DNA of 16,759 nucleotides from Actinomycetota bacterium. GTDB lineage: Bacteria > Actinomycetota > Acidimicrobiia > Acidimicrobiales > Iamiaceae. The stretch spans positions 1-16,759 of the forward strand of contig JAFDWI010000166.1 of assembly GCA_018268545.1 (NCBI GenBank). Direction: 5' to 3'. Of this stretch, positions 7,371 to 13,643 are shown in pieces (within the stretch, counting starts at the first letter, position 1; each line of letters begins with the position of its first letter). The position numbers were made by a program, and so were the translations under genes. The notes below the pieces were generated by a model. The model saw nothing but the letters and a program-made list of their open reading frames with translations. It was not told the origin of the DNA and searched no databases.

Positions 7371-8294
7371 TCACAGTGATCTGATGGTGTCGTCGGGGCC
7401 CATCACGATGCGGGTACCGCCGTCGATCCACGGCAGCACCTGCAGCAGCTCCGAGCGGGGAAGGCTGACACACCCCGCGGTCGGGCGTCCCGTCTCGACG
7501 TGGAGGAAGATGCCCGACCCACGGCCGGAGCCGGTCACCGGCCAGTTGAATTCGATGAATGCGGCATCCTGGTACGCGGCCGACGAGTCGATGAGGCGCT
7601 CGAAATGCCCCCAAGGTGCCGCGGATTCCTTCGCCGGGCCGAGTTGGTGGGTGTTGTACTCCGCACCGGCGTTCGGGTCCTCGACCCAGTAGTCGTTCGG
7701 TGTGATGACGAACCATCCGAGGCGATACCCGGGGTTCTGGTCGGTGCCGAACCCGGTGCCGAAGCCGAACGAGCCGATCGGCGAGTAACCGGCGCCTTCA
7801 CCGGGGGTCCACGACCAACCGGTGTAGCCCACGTACGCCTCCCAGGGGCCGAACACGTGCGCCCACGTGCCGTCGGCGTTGCGTTGCCAGGCGTCGAAGG
7901 CGGCGGTCGTACACGACCAGCACGGTCCGTCGACGGTGATGATCTTCGTTGCCCCGCCCGTGTCGGCAAGTTGGGCGACCAGTGTCGTGGGTCGCGAAGG
8001 TGCTCAGGGCGCCGTCACGGGAGGCGGAGCGGTCGTCGCGGGAAGGGTGGCCATCGGGGTTGTCGGGTGGGGCACCATGGTCGGTGGAATCGTCGAGCTG
8101 GTCGTGGTGGTCGACGATGTGGGCGTGGTGTTGATCTTCCGACGAACCCGGTGAGACAGGTCCGCCGGGTGATGCTGCGCCACCTGAGGGGTCGCCACGG
8201 TCGGATGGGAACGTCCGCATGCGGACGTCAGCGCCACGCAGACCACGAACATCACCGCAAACGCGGCTCGACGCGGACCGACCATGGTGACCAT
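7371..8294 (-). pseudogene. L,D-transpeptidase (YkuD-type) lipoprotein interrupted by one in-frame TGA
   Basis: Peptidoglycan 3-3 cross-linking enzyme of the COG3786/YkuD type. Two pieces lie in one reading frame. The first (8294-8007) has a signal peptide with a lipobox-like LTSAC and a Thr/Pro-rich linker ending PPPVTAP. A TGA follows at 8004-8006. Directly after it the frame continues with the start of the catalytic domain (LVAQLADTGGATKIITVDGP, then FGPWEAYVGYTGW) through to the active site HVETGRPTAGCVSL (His near 7500-7502, Cys near 7470-7472) and stop 7371. There is no other stop or frame shift. The first plausible restart, a GTG at 7856, lies inside the domain and would give a truncated 161-residue protein without export signal. 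Starts at 8294 and 8285 are both possible. Either a recent nonsense mutation, a sequencing error, or stop-codon read-through. If decoded through, the product would have about 306-307 residues, normal for this family. Confidence 0.75.
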
Positions 8295-8295
8295 G
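8283..8295. repeat. Palindrome CATGGT-G-ACCATG over the transpeptidase start
   Basis: A perfect 6+1+6 palindrome that contains both candidate ATG codons of the transpeptidase gene and lies 48 bases before the GTG of the divergent peptidase gene. It could be an operator shared by the divergent pair, or simply the by-product of the codons ATG-GTC-ACC-ATG. Confidence 0.3.
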
Positions 8296-8342
8296 CTGCC
8301 ACGCGCGGCCACGGCGATGTCCGCGTGCGCGAGACTGCATGG

Positions 8343-9200
8343 GTGACGACCACCAGGCGCGTCATCCTTGCGTTCGTTGCCACGGTGACGGGCCTTGCCG
8401 GTTGCGGGCACCGATCTTCGACCGCCCGGCACCCCGGCACTCGGCGACCGGCCGCGACGGCAACCACGACCTGGCCGACGACGAGCGGCACGCAGGCACC
8501 GCGGAGCGATCCGACGGCGACGTCTCCTTCGACGGTTCCCGGGGACCGTCGACCGTCACCGACGTCGACCCCGGTCGCCACCGTCACCCCGCAACCCCCC
8601 CTACCGGCACCGGCCACGTTCACGACGGCGATGGCGACCGCGTCGCTCCTGGGCCCGTCCTGGCATCCGGGATGCCCGGTAGCGGTGGACGATCTCCGCA
8701 TCCTGACCCTCCCCTACTGGGGTTTCGACAATGCGCCCCACGTCGGGGAACTGGTCATCGCGGCGGATGCCTCCCAGGCCGTCGGCGGGCTGTTCGTCGA
8801 ACTGTTCACCGCACATTTCCCGATCCGCAAGATGGTCACGATCGACCACTACTACACCGGAACCGACGGCGTCGCTGCCGACGACGCTTCGGTCGCCGAC
8901 GACAACACCGCCGGGTTCAACTGCCGGCAGGCCGTCGACCCGGGCGGTCCACCGTCGTGGTCGGAACACGCCTACGGCGAAGCGGTCGACGTGGACCCGG
9001 TGGAGAATCCGTACGTCGAAGCGAACGGGGTTGTCGACCCGTCGGCCGGGCAGGCGTTCACCGATCGCGGCGACGTCCGTCCCGGCATGGCGGTTCCGGG
9101 GTCGATCGTCAACCGGTTGTTCGCCGGCATCGGCTGGGGTTGGGGCGGCAACTGGGCGGGGAATCCGGATTACCAACACTTTTCGGTGAACGGGCAATGA
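8343..9200 (+). CDS. M15-family (VanY-like) D-Ala-D-Ala carboxypeptidase lipoprotein
   Basis: A 285-residue exported lipoprotein with a C-terminal peptidase M15 domain, a zinc enzyme that trims peptidoglycan stem peptides outside the membrane. Seen: signal peptide with lipobox LAGC (Cys21), a Thr/Pro/Ser-rich linker (about 22-95), and a domain from about 100. The conserved DDASVADDNTAGFNCR is at about 180-195. The zinc motif SEHAYGEAVDVDP gives His209 and Asp216, and His279 lies in DYQHFS near the end. These are the usual M15 ligands. The GTG at 8343 is chosen because it starts directly before a signal peptide; the frame is open far upstream, but that part reads as a shadow of the divergent gene. 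No strong Shine-Dalgarno. Its stop overlaps the next gene as ATGA. A role with the neighbouring transpeptidase in wall remodelling is inferred. Confidence 0.88.
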   Translation: MTTTRRVILAFVATVTGLAGCGHRSSTARHPGTRRPAATATTTWPTTSGTQAPRSDPTATSPSTVPGDRRPSPTSTPVATVTPQPPLPAPATFTTAMATASLLGPSWHPGCPVAVDDLRILTLPYWGFDNAPHVGELVIAADASQAVGGLFVELFTAHFPIRKMVTIDHYYTGTDGVAADDASVADDNTAGFNCRQAVDPGGPPSWSEHAYGEAVDVDPVENPYVEANGVVDPSAGQAFTDRGDVRPGMAVPGSIVNRLFAGIGWGWGGNWAGNPDYQHFSVNGQ

Positions 9201-10228
9201 CGATGGTCGGGTCGTTCGTCGAGGTGTCCGGTCGAGCCGCCACGAAGGCGATCGTCCTCGGGCTCGGCACCCTGCTGGTGCTCTCGAGCTGCGGCGCCGC
9301 ACACCATCGTCTCGACCGCCGAGCGATCCGGCGAACCCGACGAGCAACCACGATCCCATCCACCGTCCATCCGGCATCGCCGACCGGGGCGACGCCGACG
9401 TCCGTCGGGCCGTCGATTCCGACACCGACCATTCCGACAACGACGGCATCGCCGTCGACCTCCACCACCCGAGTGTCGCCGACCGTCGCGGGGTTCGCCC
9501 CCGGTTCGCGCGATGAACTGACCGTCGACAACGGCTCCCGCATCGTGGTGACCGAGATCTACGTTCCAACTGGATCACCGCCGTATCCGACGGTCGTGTT
9601 TGCCGCAGGGTACGACATCGAACCGGACGCCTACCAGACCCTGTTCCGACAATGGCAACAGGCCGGCTTCCTGGTGGCTGCCCCGTCCTCTCCGGGAATG
9701 GCCCCCAGCGCCGGGCCGATCGACGAATCCGAACTCGCCGACGTTCCCTCGGACCTGTCGTCGGTCACCACCGCAGTGATCTCCGCCCACCTCGCGGACC
9801 CGGCCAGACTCGACGTCGTCGGGCATTCCGACGGTGGCAGCGCGGTCGCCGCACTCGCGTTGACGTCCGACCACGGTGATCAGCGATTCCGTGGCTATGT
9901 GGTGCTCGCGGGTGACGTGGTCTCGATTCCCGATCAGTACGGCCCCCGCAATCAGGCCCCGCTGTTCGCAGCCGTCGGCAGCCAGGACGAATACGGGAAC
10001 GCCACGTTGACCCCATCGGTGTTCGACGTGGCGGCGGCCCCCAAGGTGCTGGTCGTCGCCCAGGGTGGCACCCATCTCGGTTCCTTCCTGGGCACGGACC
10101 CCCAGGCCACCCTGATGGATGCCGCGATCCTCGACTTCCTCGAAACCACCGACCTGCACGGAGAGTGGGCGCCGTTGCTCGCATTGAACGGTCAGAGCGG
10201 CCTGCAGATGACCACGAGCGGCCAGTGA
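9197..10228 (+). CDS. Alpha/beta hydrolase lipoprotein (dienelactone hydrolase/lipase-like)
   Basis: A 343-residue predicted lipoprotein esterase. Seen: N-terminal hydrophobic segment with lipobox LSSC (Cys32), an Arg-rich then Thr/Pro/Ser-rich linker (about 38-97), and an alpha/beta hydrolase fold. The fold includes YPTVVFAAGYD (about 130-140, oxyanion region), the nucleophile elbow GHSDGGS (Ser211), a probable acid in GSQDEYGN (Asp264), and His293 in GGTHLGSF. The ATG at 9197 overlaps the stop of the M15 gene (ATGA), so the two are translationally coupled; a second ATG at 9203 is possible. The substrate cannot be told from sequence: a polyester, lipid or acyl group on the envelope is plausible. 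It is followed by a 205-base gap with two hairpins. Family confidence is high, role low. Confidence 0.85.
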   Translation: MTMVGSFVEVSGRAATKAIVLGLGTLLVLSSCGAAHHRLDRRAIRRTRRATTIPSTVHPASPTGATPTSVGPSIPTPTIPTTTASPSTSTTRVSPTVAGFAPGSRDELTVDNGSRIVVTEIYVPTGSPPYPTVVFAAGYDIEPDAYQTLFRQWQQAGFLVAAPSSPGMAPSAGPIDESELADVPSDLSSVTTAVISAHLADPARLDVVGHSDGGSAVAALALTSDHGDQRFRGYVVLAGDVVSIPDQYGPRNQAPLFAAVGSQDEYGNATLTPSVFDVAAAPKVLVVAQGGTHLGSFLGTDPQATLMDAAILDFLETTDLHGEWAPLLALNGQSGLQMTTSGQ

Positions 10229-10344
10229 CCACGAGCGCAAGCGGGTGTGGGTTCGGAACGCTTCGTGGCATCGGGGCGTGAACGAAGCCACCTCGAACCA
10301 CCTCGCCGCTCGACGCTCAACTGCCGCGAACGACCTCGACGGCG

Positions 10345-10366
10345 CCGGCTCCGTTTCCCGAGCCGG
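10345..10366 (+). terminator. Hairpin after the lipoprotein operon
   Basis: Perfect 7-bp stem CCGGCTC / GAGCCGG with an 8-base loop, in the gap after the alpha/beta hydrolase gene. There is no T-run, so intrinsic termination is uncertain. A second 7-bp arm pair, GCTTCGT (10260-10266) and ACGAAGC (10282-10288), lies closer to the stop codon. Confidence 0.35.
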
Positions 10367-10420
10367 AAGGGCACGTTCGCGGCAAACTCGACACCCACCG
10401 GACGTTCGTCGTCGCAGCAC

Positions 10421-10426
10421 TAGCGT
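10421..10426 (+). promoter_or_regulatory. -10 box TAGCGT for a probable leaderless transcript
   Basis: TAGCGT fits the actinobacterial TAnnnT -10 pattern and ends seven bases before the GTG start at 10434. No Shine-Dalgarno is present. This spacing puts the transcription start at or next to the start codon, as in leaderless mRNAs. No convincing -35 box is seen. Confidence 0.5.
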
Positions 10427-10433
10427 TGGCGCC

Positions 10434-11225
10434 GTGGAAGCCGCGTTCTTCGACCTCGACAAGACGGTGATCGCGCGCGCGTCGATGGTGGCCTTCGGGC
10501 CGTCGTTCCGTCGGGCAGGTCTGTTGTCACGCTGGCTGGTCGCCCGTGCGTTGTACGCACAACTCGTCTACCTGTACCTCGGTGCCGACGCCGAACGGAT
10601 GGCCCGGATGCGCACCGCGGTACTCCGGGTGATCGTCGGCTGGGAGCAGGCGTTCGTCAGCCGGATCGTCGAAGAGACCCTCGAATCGGTGATCGAACCG
10701 ATCGTGTTCTCCGAAGCGCTCGAACTGATCAGGTCGCATCGGGCCGCCGGGCGCAAGGTGTTCATCGTGTCGGCGTCACCCGAGGAGATCGTCGCGCCGC
10801 TCGCCCGTTTCCTCGGCGCCGACGAGGCGATCGCCACACGGGCCCGACTCGACGACGCAGGGTGCTACACCGGCGAGGTCGAGTTCTACGCGTACGGCGT
10901 GGGCAAGGTCGACGCGATGCAGCGCGCGGCGCGACGCGACGGCATCGACCTGGCCGGGTCATGGGCGTACTCGGACTCGATCACCGACGAGCCGATGCTC
11001 CGCGCGGTCGGCCATCCGGTCGCGGTGAATCCCGATCGCGACCTCGCGAAGGTCGCCAAGGCAGCCGGCTGGGAGATCCGGCGGTTCGATCGCCCCATCC
11101 CACTCGATGCCGAAACGCGACAAACGACGCCGACGAAGATCGGCGTCGTCGCCGTGTGTGCGTTGGGAATCGGTGGCGTCGCAGCCGGCGCCGTGGCGCT
11201 CAACAGGCGCCGTAGCGCCCGCTGA
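10434..11225 (+). CDS. HAD-IB family phosphatase (SerB-like) with C-terminal membrane helix
   Basis: A 263-residue HAD-superfamily subclass IB hydrolase, related to phosphoserine phosphatase-like proteins; the natural substrate is unknown. Seen: motif I FDLDKT with the nucleophile Asp7 and Asp9, motif II VSASPEEI, a conserved Lys in GVGKVDAM, and motif IV YSDSITDEPML. After the catalytic domain, a hydrophobic helix (about 235-256) is followed by RRRSAR, so the enzyme is probably tail-anchored with the catalytic part in the cytoplasm. GTG 10434 starts exactly at the HAD motif and follows a leaderless-type -10 box; the frame is open to 10245, but that part has no family resemblance. The position, divergent from a tad operon, matches Rv3661 next to Rv3660c (recalled synteny). 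Confidence 0.9.
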   Translation: MEAAFFDLDKTVIARASMVAFGPSFRRAGLLSRWLVARALYAQLVYLYLGADAERMARMRTAVLRVIVGWEQAFVSRIVEETLESVIEPIVFSEALELIRSHRAAGRKVFIVSASPEEIVAPLARFLGADEAIATRARLDDAGCYTGEVEFYAYGVGKVDAMQRAARRDGIDLAGSWAYSDSITDEPMLRAVGHPVAVNPDRDLAKVAKAAGWEIRRFDRPIPLDAETRQTTPTKIGVVAVCALGIGGVAAGAVALNRRRSAR

Positions 11226-11227
11226 AC

Positions 11228-11242
11228 GACCCGAATCGGGTC
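11228..11242. terminator. Short symmetric hairpin between convergent genes
   Basis: Perfect palindrome GACCCGA-A-TCGGGTC immediately after the HAD stop codon. It overlaps the stop codon of the minus-strand micro-ORF. It could act as a small bidirectional terminator, although no T-run follows on either strand. Confidence 0.4.
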
Positions 11243-11315
11243 AGGCGGTGCGCAGCTTCTTGGCAGCGGCAGCACCGAGAGCGATCAGGACGACGAGAAT
11301 GAGGAGCTTCTTCAT
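11241..11315 (-). CDS. 24-residue hydrophobic micro-protein
   Basis: A tiny open frame, ATG 11315 to TGA 11241, encoding MKKLLILVVLIALGAAAAKKLRTA. It is a basic start, one hydrophobic helix of about 15 residues, then KKLR. It resembles the N-terminal part of small actinobacterial single-helix proteins such as the DLW-39 family, but lacks their acidic tail, so I do not name it. Support for a real gene: the ATG overlaps the stop of the upstream membrane-protein gene as ATGA, a -10-like TATAGT lies eight bases before the ATG (leaderless arrangement), the composition is clearly a membrane segment rather than the Arg-rich sequence of random frames here, and a hairpin sits at its end. It would insert in the cytoplasmic membrane; function unknown. 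Confidence 0.6.
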   Translation of the reverse strand: MKKLLILVVLIALGAAAAKKLRTA

Positions 11316-13591
11316 GGCGCGCCACTATAGGGCGCGTCACGAAGATTGCGTACCCCGGATCCGCGTCGAAAACTCCCGGGCCCGCGACGCACACAGGCCG
11401 GCGGTCGATGCGGGTCGATCCGATACACGACCAGGTGTGCGTGCGGGACCGGGCCGAGCGGGACGCGCACAACGACCGACGTCGCTGATGAGGCGCGAGT
11501 CCAATCGTTGTAGCGGGCGTCGGCGGAGTGCCCACCTGCCGGTGGTTCCCACAACATCACGTAACCGATCTGCAGCTCCTCCAGACGCGTCCACCACTGG
11601 GCACACGTCTCGGGCCGCACCACCCGATACCCGTCGAACGTCGCAATCGACTCGACGAGATTCGACCGGTCGACACCCTCGAGGCCGTAGGTGAACATCA
11701 GCGACTGGCGGTCACCGTTGGTCTCGATCCGCGTGCGAGCGATCCAATCGGCGTACGTGTAGGGCGCAACGCCGATCCGCTGATCGTGGATGCCCGCAGC
11801 CCACCGGAACACCTGGTCGACGTTTCCTGCCGACGACCCGAGATAGTCCGGGCGCGACAGACGGTAATGGTTCGCGAGATACGACGGTTGGACCGCAACG
11901 GTCACGATTCCCACCGAGAGGACCGCGACCGTCGCGCCGAACCACACCGGCCGCGGCGTGCGAGCCCCGCCTTGGACAGGCCTCGCCGAGCGCAATCGAT
12001 GGGCGACAACACCGATCACAGCCATCGCTGCAAGCAGGATGGTCCGACCGACGAGACCACGACGGAAGGTCAACGGGGGATCGCTCAGAAATCCCAGGAA
12101 CGAAGCCCCCGCAACCAGCGCGAACCCGAACGCGAGCACCCCGGATTCGCGGCGCGACCGCATCGAAGCGGCGACGACGACGAATGCCGTGACGATGCCG
12201 GCGAACAGGTAGCGCATGTTCGCGCCGAGCGTCTCGTACACACCATGCAGCGTGTATTGCGGTGTCATCAGGCCTGCCAGGAACATCAACACCGATGCGA
12301 CCGCCAAGACCACGACGGCACGCCGTCGGCTCCTCAGCGCGATCGGCACGACGAGGAGCGGCACCGCGAGCAACGCGAACCAGGCCGGCCCGAGGGTGGC
12401 AGCGACGAGCTCCCGCTGTGACCGCGACACGACGACATGCACAAGGGTCGGGAGCATCGGGCCCAGTTCGCCGGCGACCTCGACGTGACGGAACGAGATC
12501 GGCCCGACGTGAATCGTGAACTCCGGCAGCGGACTTCCGAAACGCCACCAGTTGCGCAGATACCAGTACGAGCCGGAAACGAAGGCCCCACCGGCAACCG
12601 ACACCGCATCCCGCACCCGGCGGGGCCGACCGTCGGTCCACGCGATCACGATGGCCGCGCCGACCAACACCACGGCCGGGAGCAGCATCGTCAACTTCGT
12701 CGACGCGACCAACCCGGACGACAGCCCGACGAGGACCAGTCGAGCGGACCGGTCGCTCGTACCGTCCGGCCGGACCATGAACGCCATCGCCGCGATGATG
12801 AAGGCCATCGCCATCATCTCGGCCTGTGCGGTCGCTGAGGTCATCGTGAGCACACCGCGGGTCGCCAATAGGCACACGGCTCCCAACATCGCCAGGTTGG
12901 GTGTTCCGTAACGCCGACCGAACTGGAAAGCGGCGACCAGCGCGACCACCGCCCAACCGGCATTCACGAACGGCCCGAGAATGTCCGAACCGGTCACGAT
13001 CATCCCGATCGCATGGAACACTTCCGAACCCATCGGATAGGTGGAGATGGCGATATCGGCGCCGTAGAGCCGAAGTGGCAGGAAACTCCCGAACCGGACG
13101 AAGTCGGCCGCAGCGGGGAGGTGATACCACACCGAATCCCACTCGTCGATCCCATGACCCAAAGCCGAAGCGAGGGTTACGAGCCAACCGATTCCTGCCA
13201 CGGCGACCGCGCCGCGGGCCACCGACGCAACCCACGCGGGTTCGATGACACGTCCCGAACTCGCCGAATGACCGGCGCCGGGTCGATCTTCGCCCGTCGA
13301 TGCCCGATCCGCGTTACCTGCCGGAGCCCCCACACCCGCCACCAACCACACCACGCCTGCAGCAAGCAACATCGCGACAGCCAGGGGCCACGCCGAGAAC
13401 CAACCGAACGTTCCCAAGGCGTTCGCCACCAATGAGACGACGGTGACGACCAGGACCACATCGGCAAGCACGGTCTCGAGGCCGACGCTGTTCGGCAACA
13501 CTCTCGTGCGCAGCCGCCGAACGGCGATCACCACGACGGTTCCGACAACGCCCGCGACGGCCAGGCCGGCGATCAGTCTGAGGCGCGTCAC
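11312..13591 (-). CDS. GT-C / GT39-like polytopic membrane glycosyltransferase
   Basis: A 759-residue integral membrane protein with roughly 13-14 hydrophobic segments. It resembles family 39 / ArnT-type glycosyltransferases that use polyprenyl-phosphate sugars on the outer face of the membrane. Seen: after the fourth hydrophobic segment, the loop HGIDEWDSVWYHLPAAADF (about 146-164), with the acidic residues and the YHLP pattern common in these enzymes. Alternating membrane helices run to about residue 600, then a soluble C-terminal domain ends in VVYRID. A further 33-residue Arg/Gly/Pro-rich tail (11315-11413) has no domain character and may be a late extension. The start is GTG 13591, with no ATG in frame and a weak ribosome site; the gap to the sulfatase gene is 52 bases. 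Donor and acceptor are unknown. Membrane topology is clear, the transferase activity moderately so. Confidence 0.75.
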   Translation of the reverse strand: MTRLRLIAGLAVAGVVGTVVVIAVRRLRTRVLPNSVGLETVLADVVLVVTVVSLVANALGTFGWFSAWPLAVAMLLAAGVVWLVAGVGAPAGNADRASTGEDRPGAGHSASSGRVIEPAWVASVARGAVAVAGIGWLVTLASALGHGIDEWDSVWYHLPAAADFVRFGSFLPLRLYGADIAISTYPMGSEVFHAIGMIVTGSDILGPFVNAGWAVVALVAAFQFGRRYGTPNLAMLGAVCLLATRGVLTMTSATAQAEMMAMAFIIAAMAFMVRPDGTSDRSARLVLVGLSSGLVASTKLTMLLPAVVLVGAAIVIAWTDGRPRRVRDAVSVAGGAFVSGSYWYLRNWWRFGSPLPEFTIHVGPISFRHVEVAGELGPMLPTLVHVVVSRSQRELVAATLGPAWFALLAVPLLVVPIALRSRRRAVVVLAVASVLMFLAGLMTPQYTLHGVYETLGANMRYLFAGIVTAFVVVAASMRSRRESGVLAFGFALVAGASFLGFLSDPPLTFRRGLVGRTILLAAMAVIGVVAHRLRSARPVQGGARTPRPVWFGATVAVLSVGIVTVAVQPSYLANHYRLSRPDYLGSSAGNVDQVFRWAAGIHDQRIGVAPYTYADWIARTRIETNGDRQSLMFTYGLEGVDRSNLVESIATFDGYRVVRPETCAQWWTRLEELQIGYVMLWEPPAGGHSADARYNDWTRASSATSVVVRVPLGPVPHAHLVVYRIDPHRPPACVRRGPGSFRRGSGVRNLRDAPYSGAP
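11324..11329 (-). promoter_or_regulatory. -10 box TATAGT for the micro-ORF
   Basis: TATAGT on the minus strand, a near-consensus -10 in a very GC-rich setting, eight bases before the micro-ORF ATG. It is framed by a GCGCC/GGCGC inverted repeat and lies inside the last codons of the upstream gene. No clear -35 is seen at 17-18 bases. Confidence 0.5.
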
Positions 13592-13623
13592 GGTCGGGTC
13601 GACCGCCCATTGCGCTCCATGGC

Positions 13624-13637
13624 ACGCCTTTCGGCGT
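13624..13637 (-). other. GAAA-tetraloop hairpin between sulfatase and GT-C genes
   Basis: In the minus-strand transcript, ACGCC-GAAA-GGCGT forms a 5-bp stem with a GNRA loop, six bases after the sulfatase stop codon. It might stabilise an mRNA end or attenuate the downstream gene. There is no T-run. Confidence 0.35.
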
Positions 13638-13643
13638 CGAGCA

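Noticed and set aside
7179..7379. 66-codon plus-strand frame upstream of the tad operon with a short hydrophobic stretch
   Set aside because: No ribosome site, low-complexity end, overlaps the 3' end of the transpeptidase gene; nothing marks it as coding.
8004..8006. TGA as a selenocysteine codon
   Set aside because: It lies in a Pro/Thr linker, not at a catalytic site; the active-site Cys is intact further on, and there is no sign of Sec machinery in the window.
7500..8342. Upstream plus-strand extension of the M15 peptidase frame
   Set aside because: It is antisense to the transpeptidase and would bury the signal peptide and lipobox in the middle of the protein.
10211..10237. Direct repeat ACCACGAGCG twice, 17 bases apart across the hydrolase stop codon
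   Set aside because: Only two copies and no structural context; most likely chance or a small slippage duplication.
11712..13235. 507-codon minus-strand frame inside the GT-C gene
   Set aside because: Arg-rich translation in a different frame of the same strand; the other frame gives clean membrane helices and family motifs.
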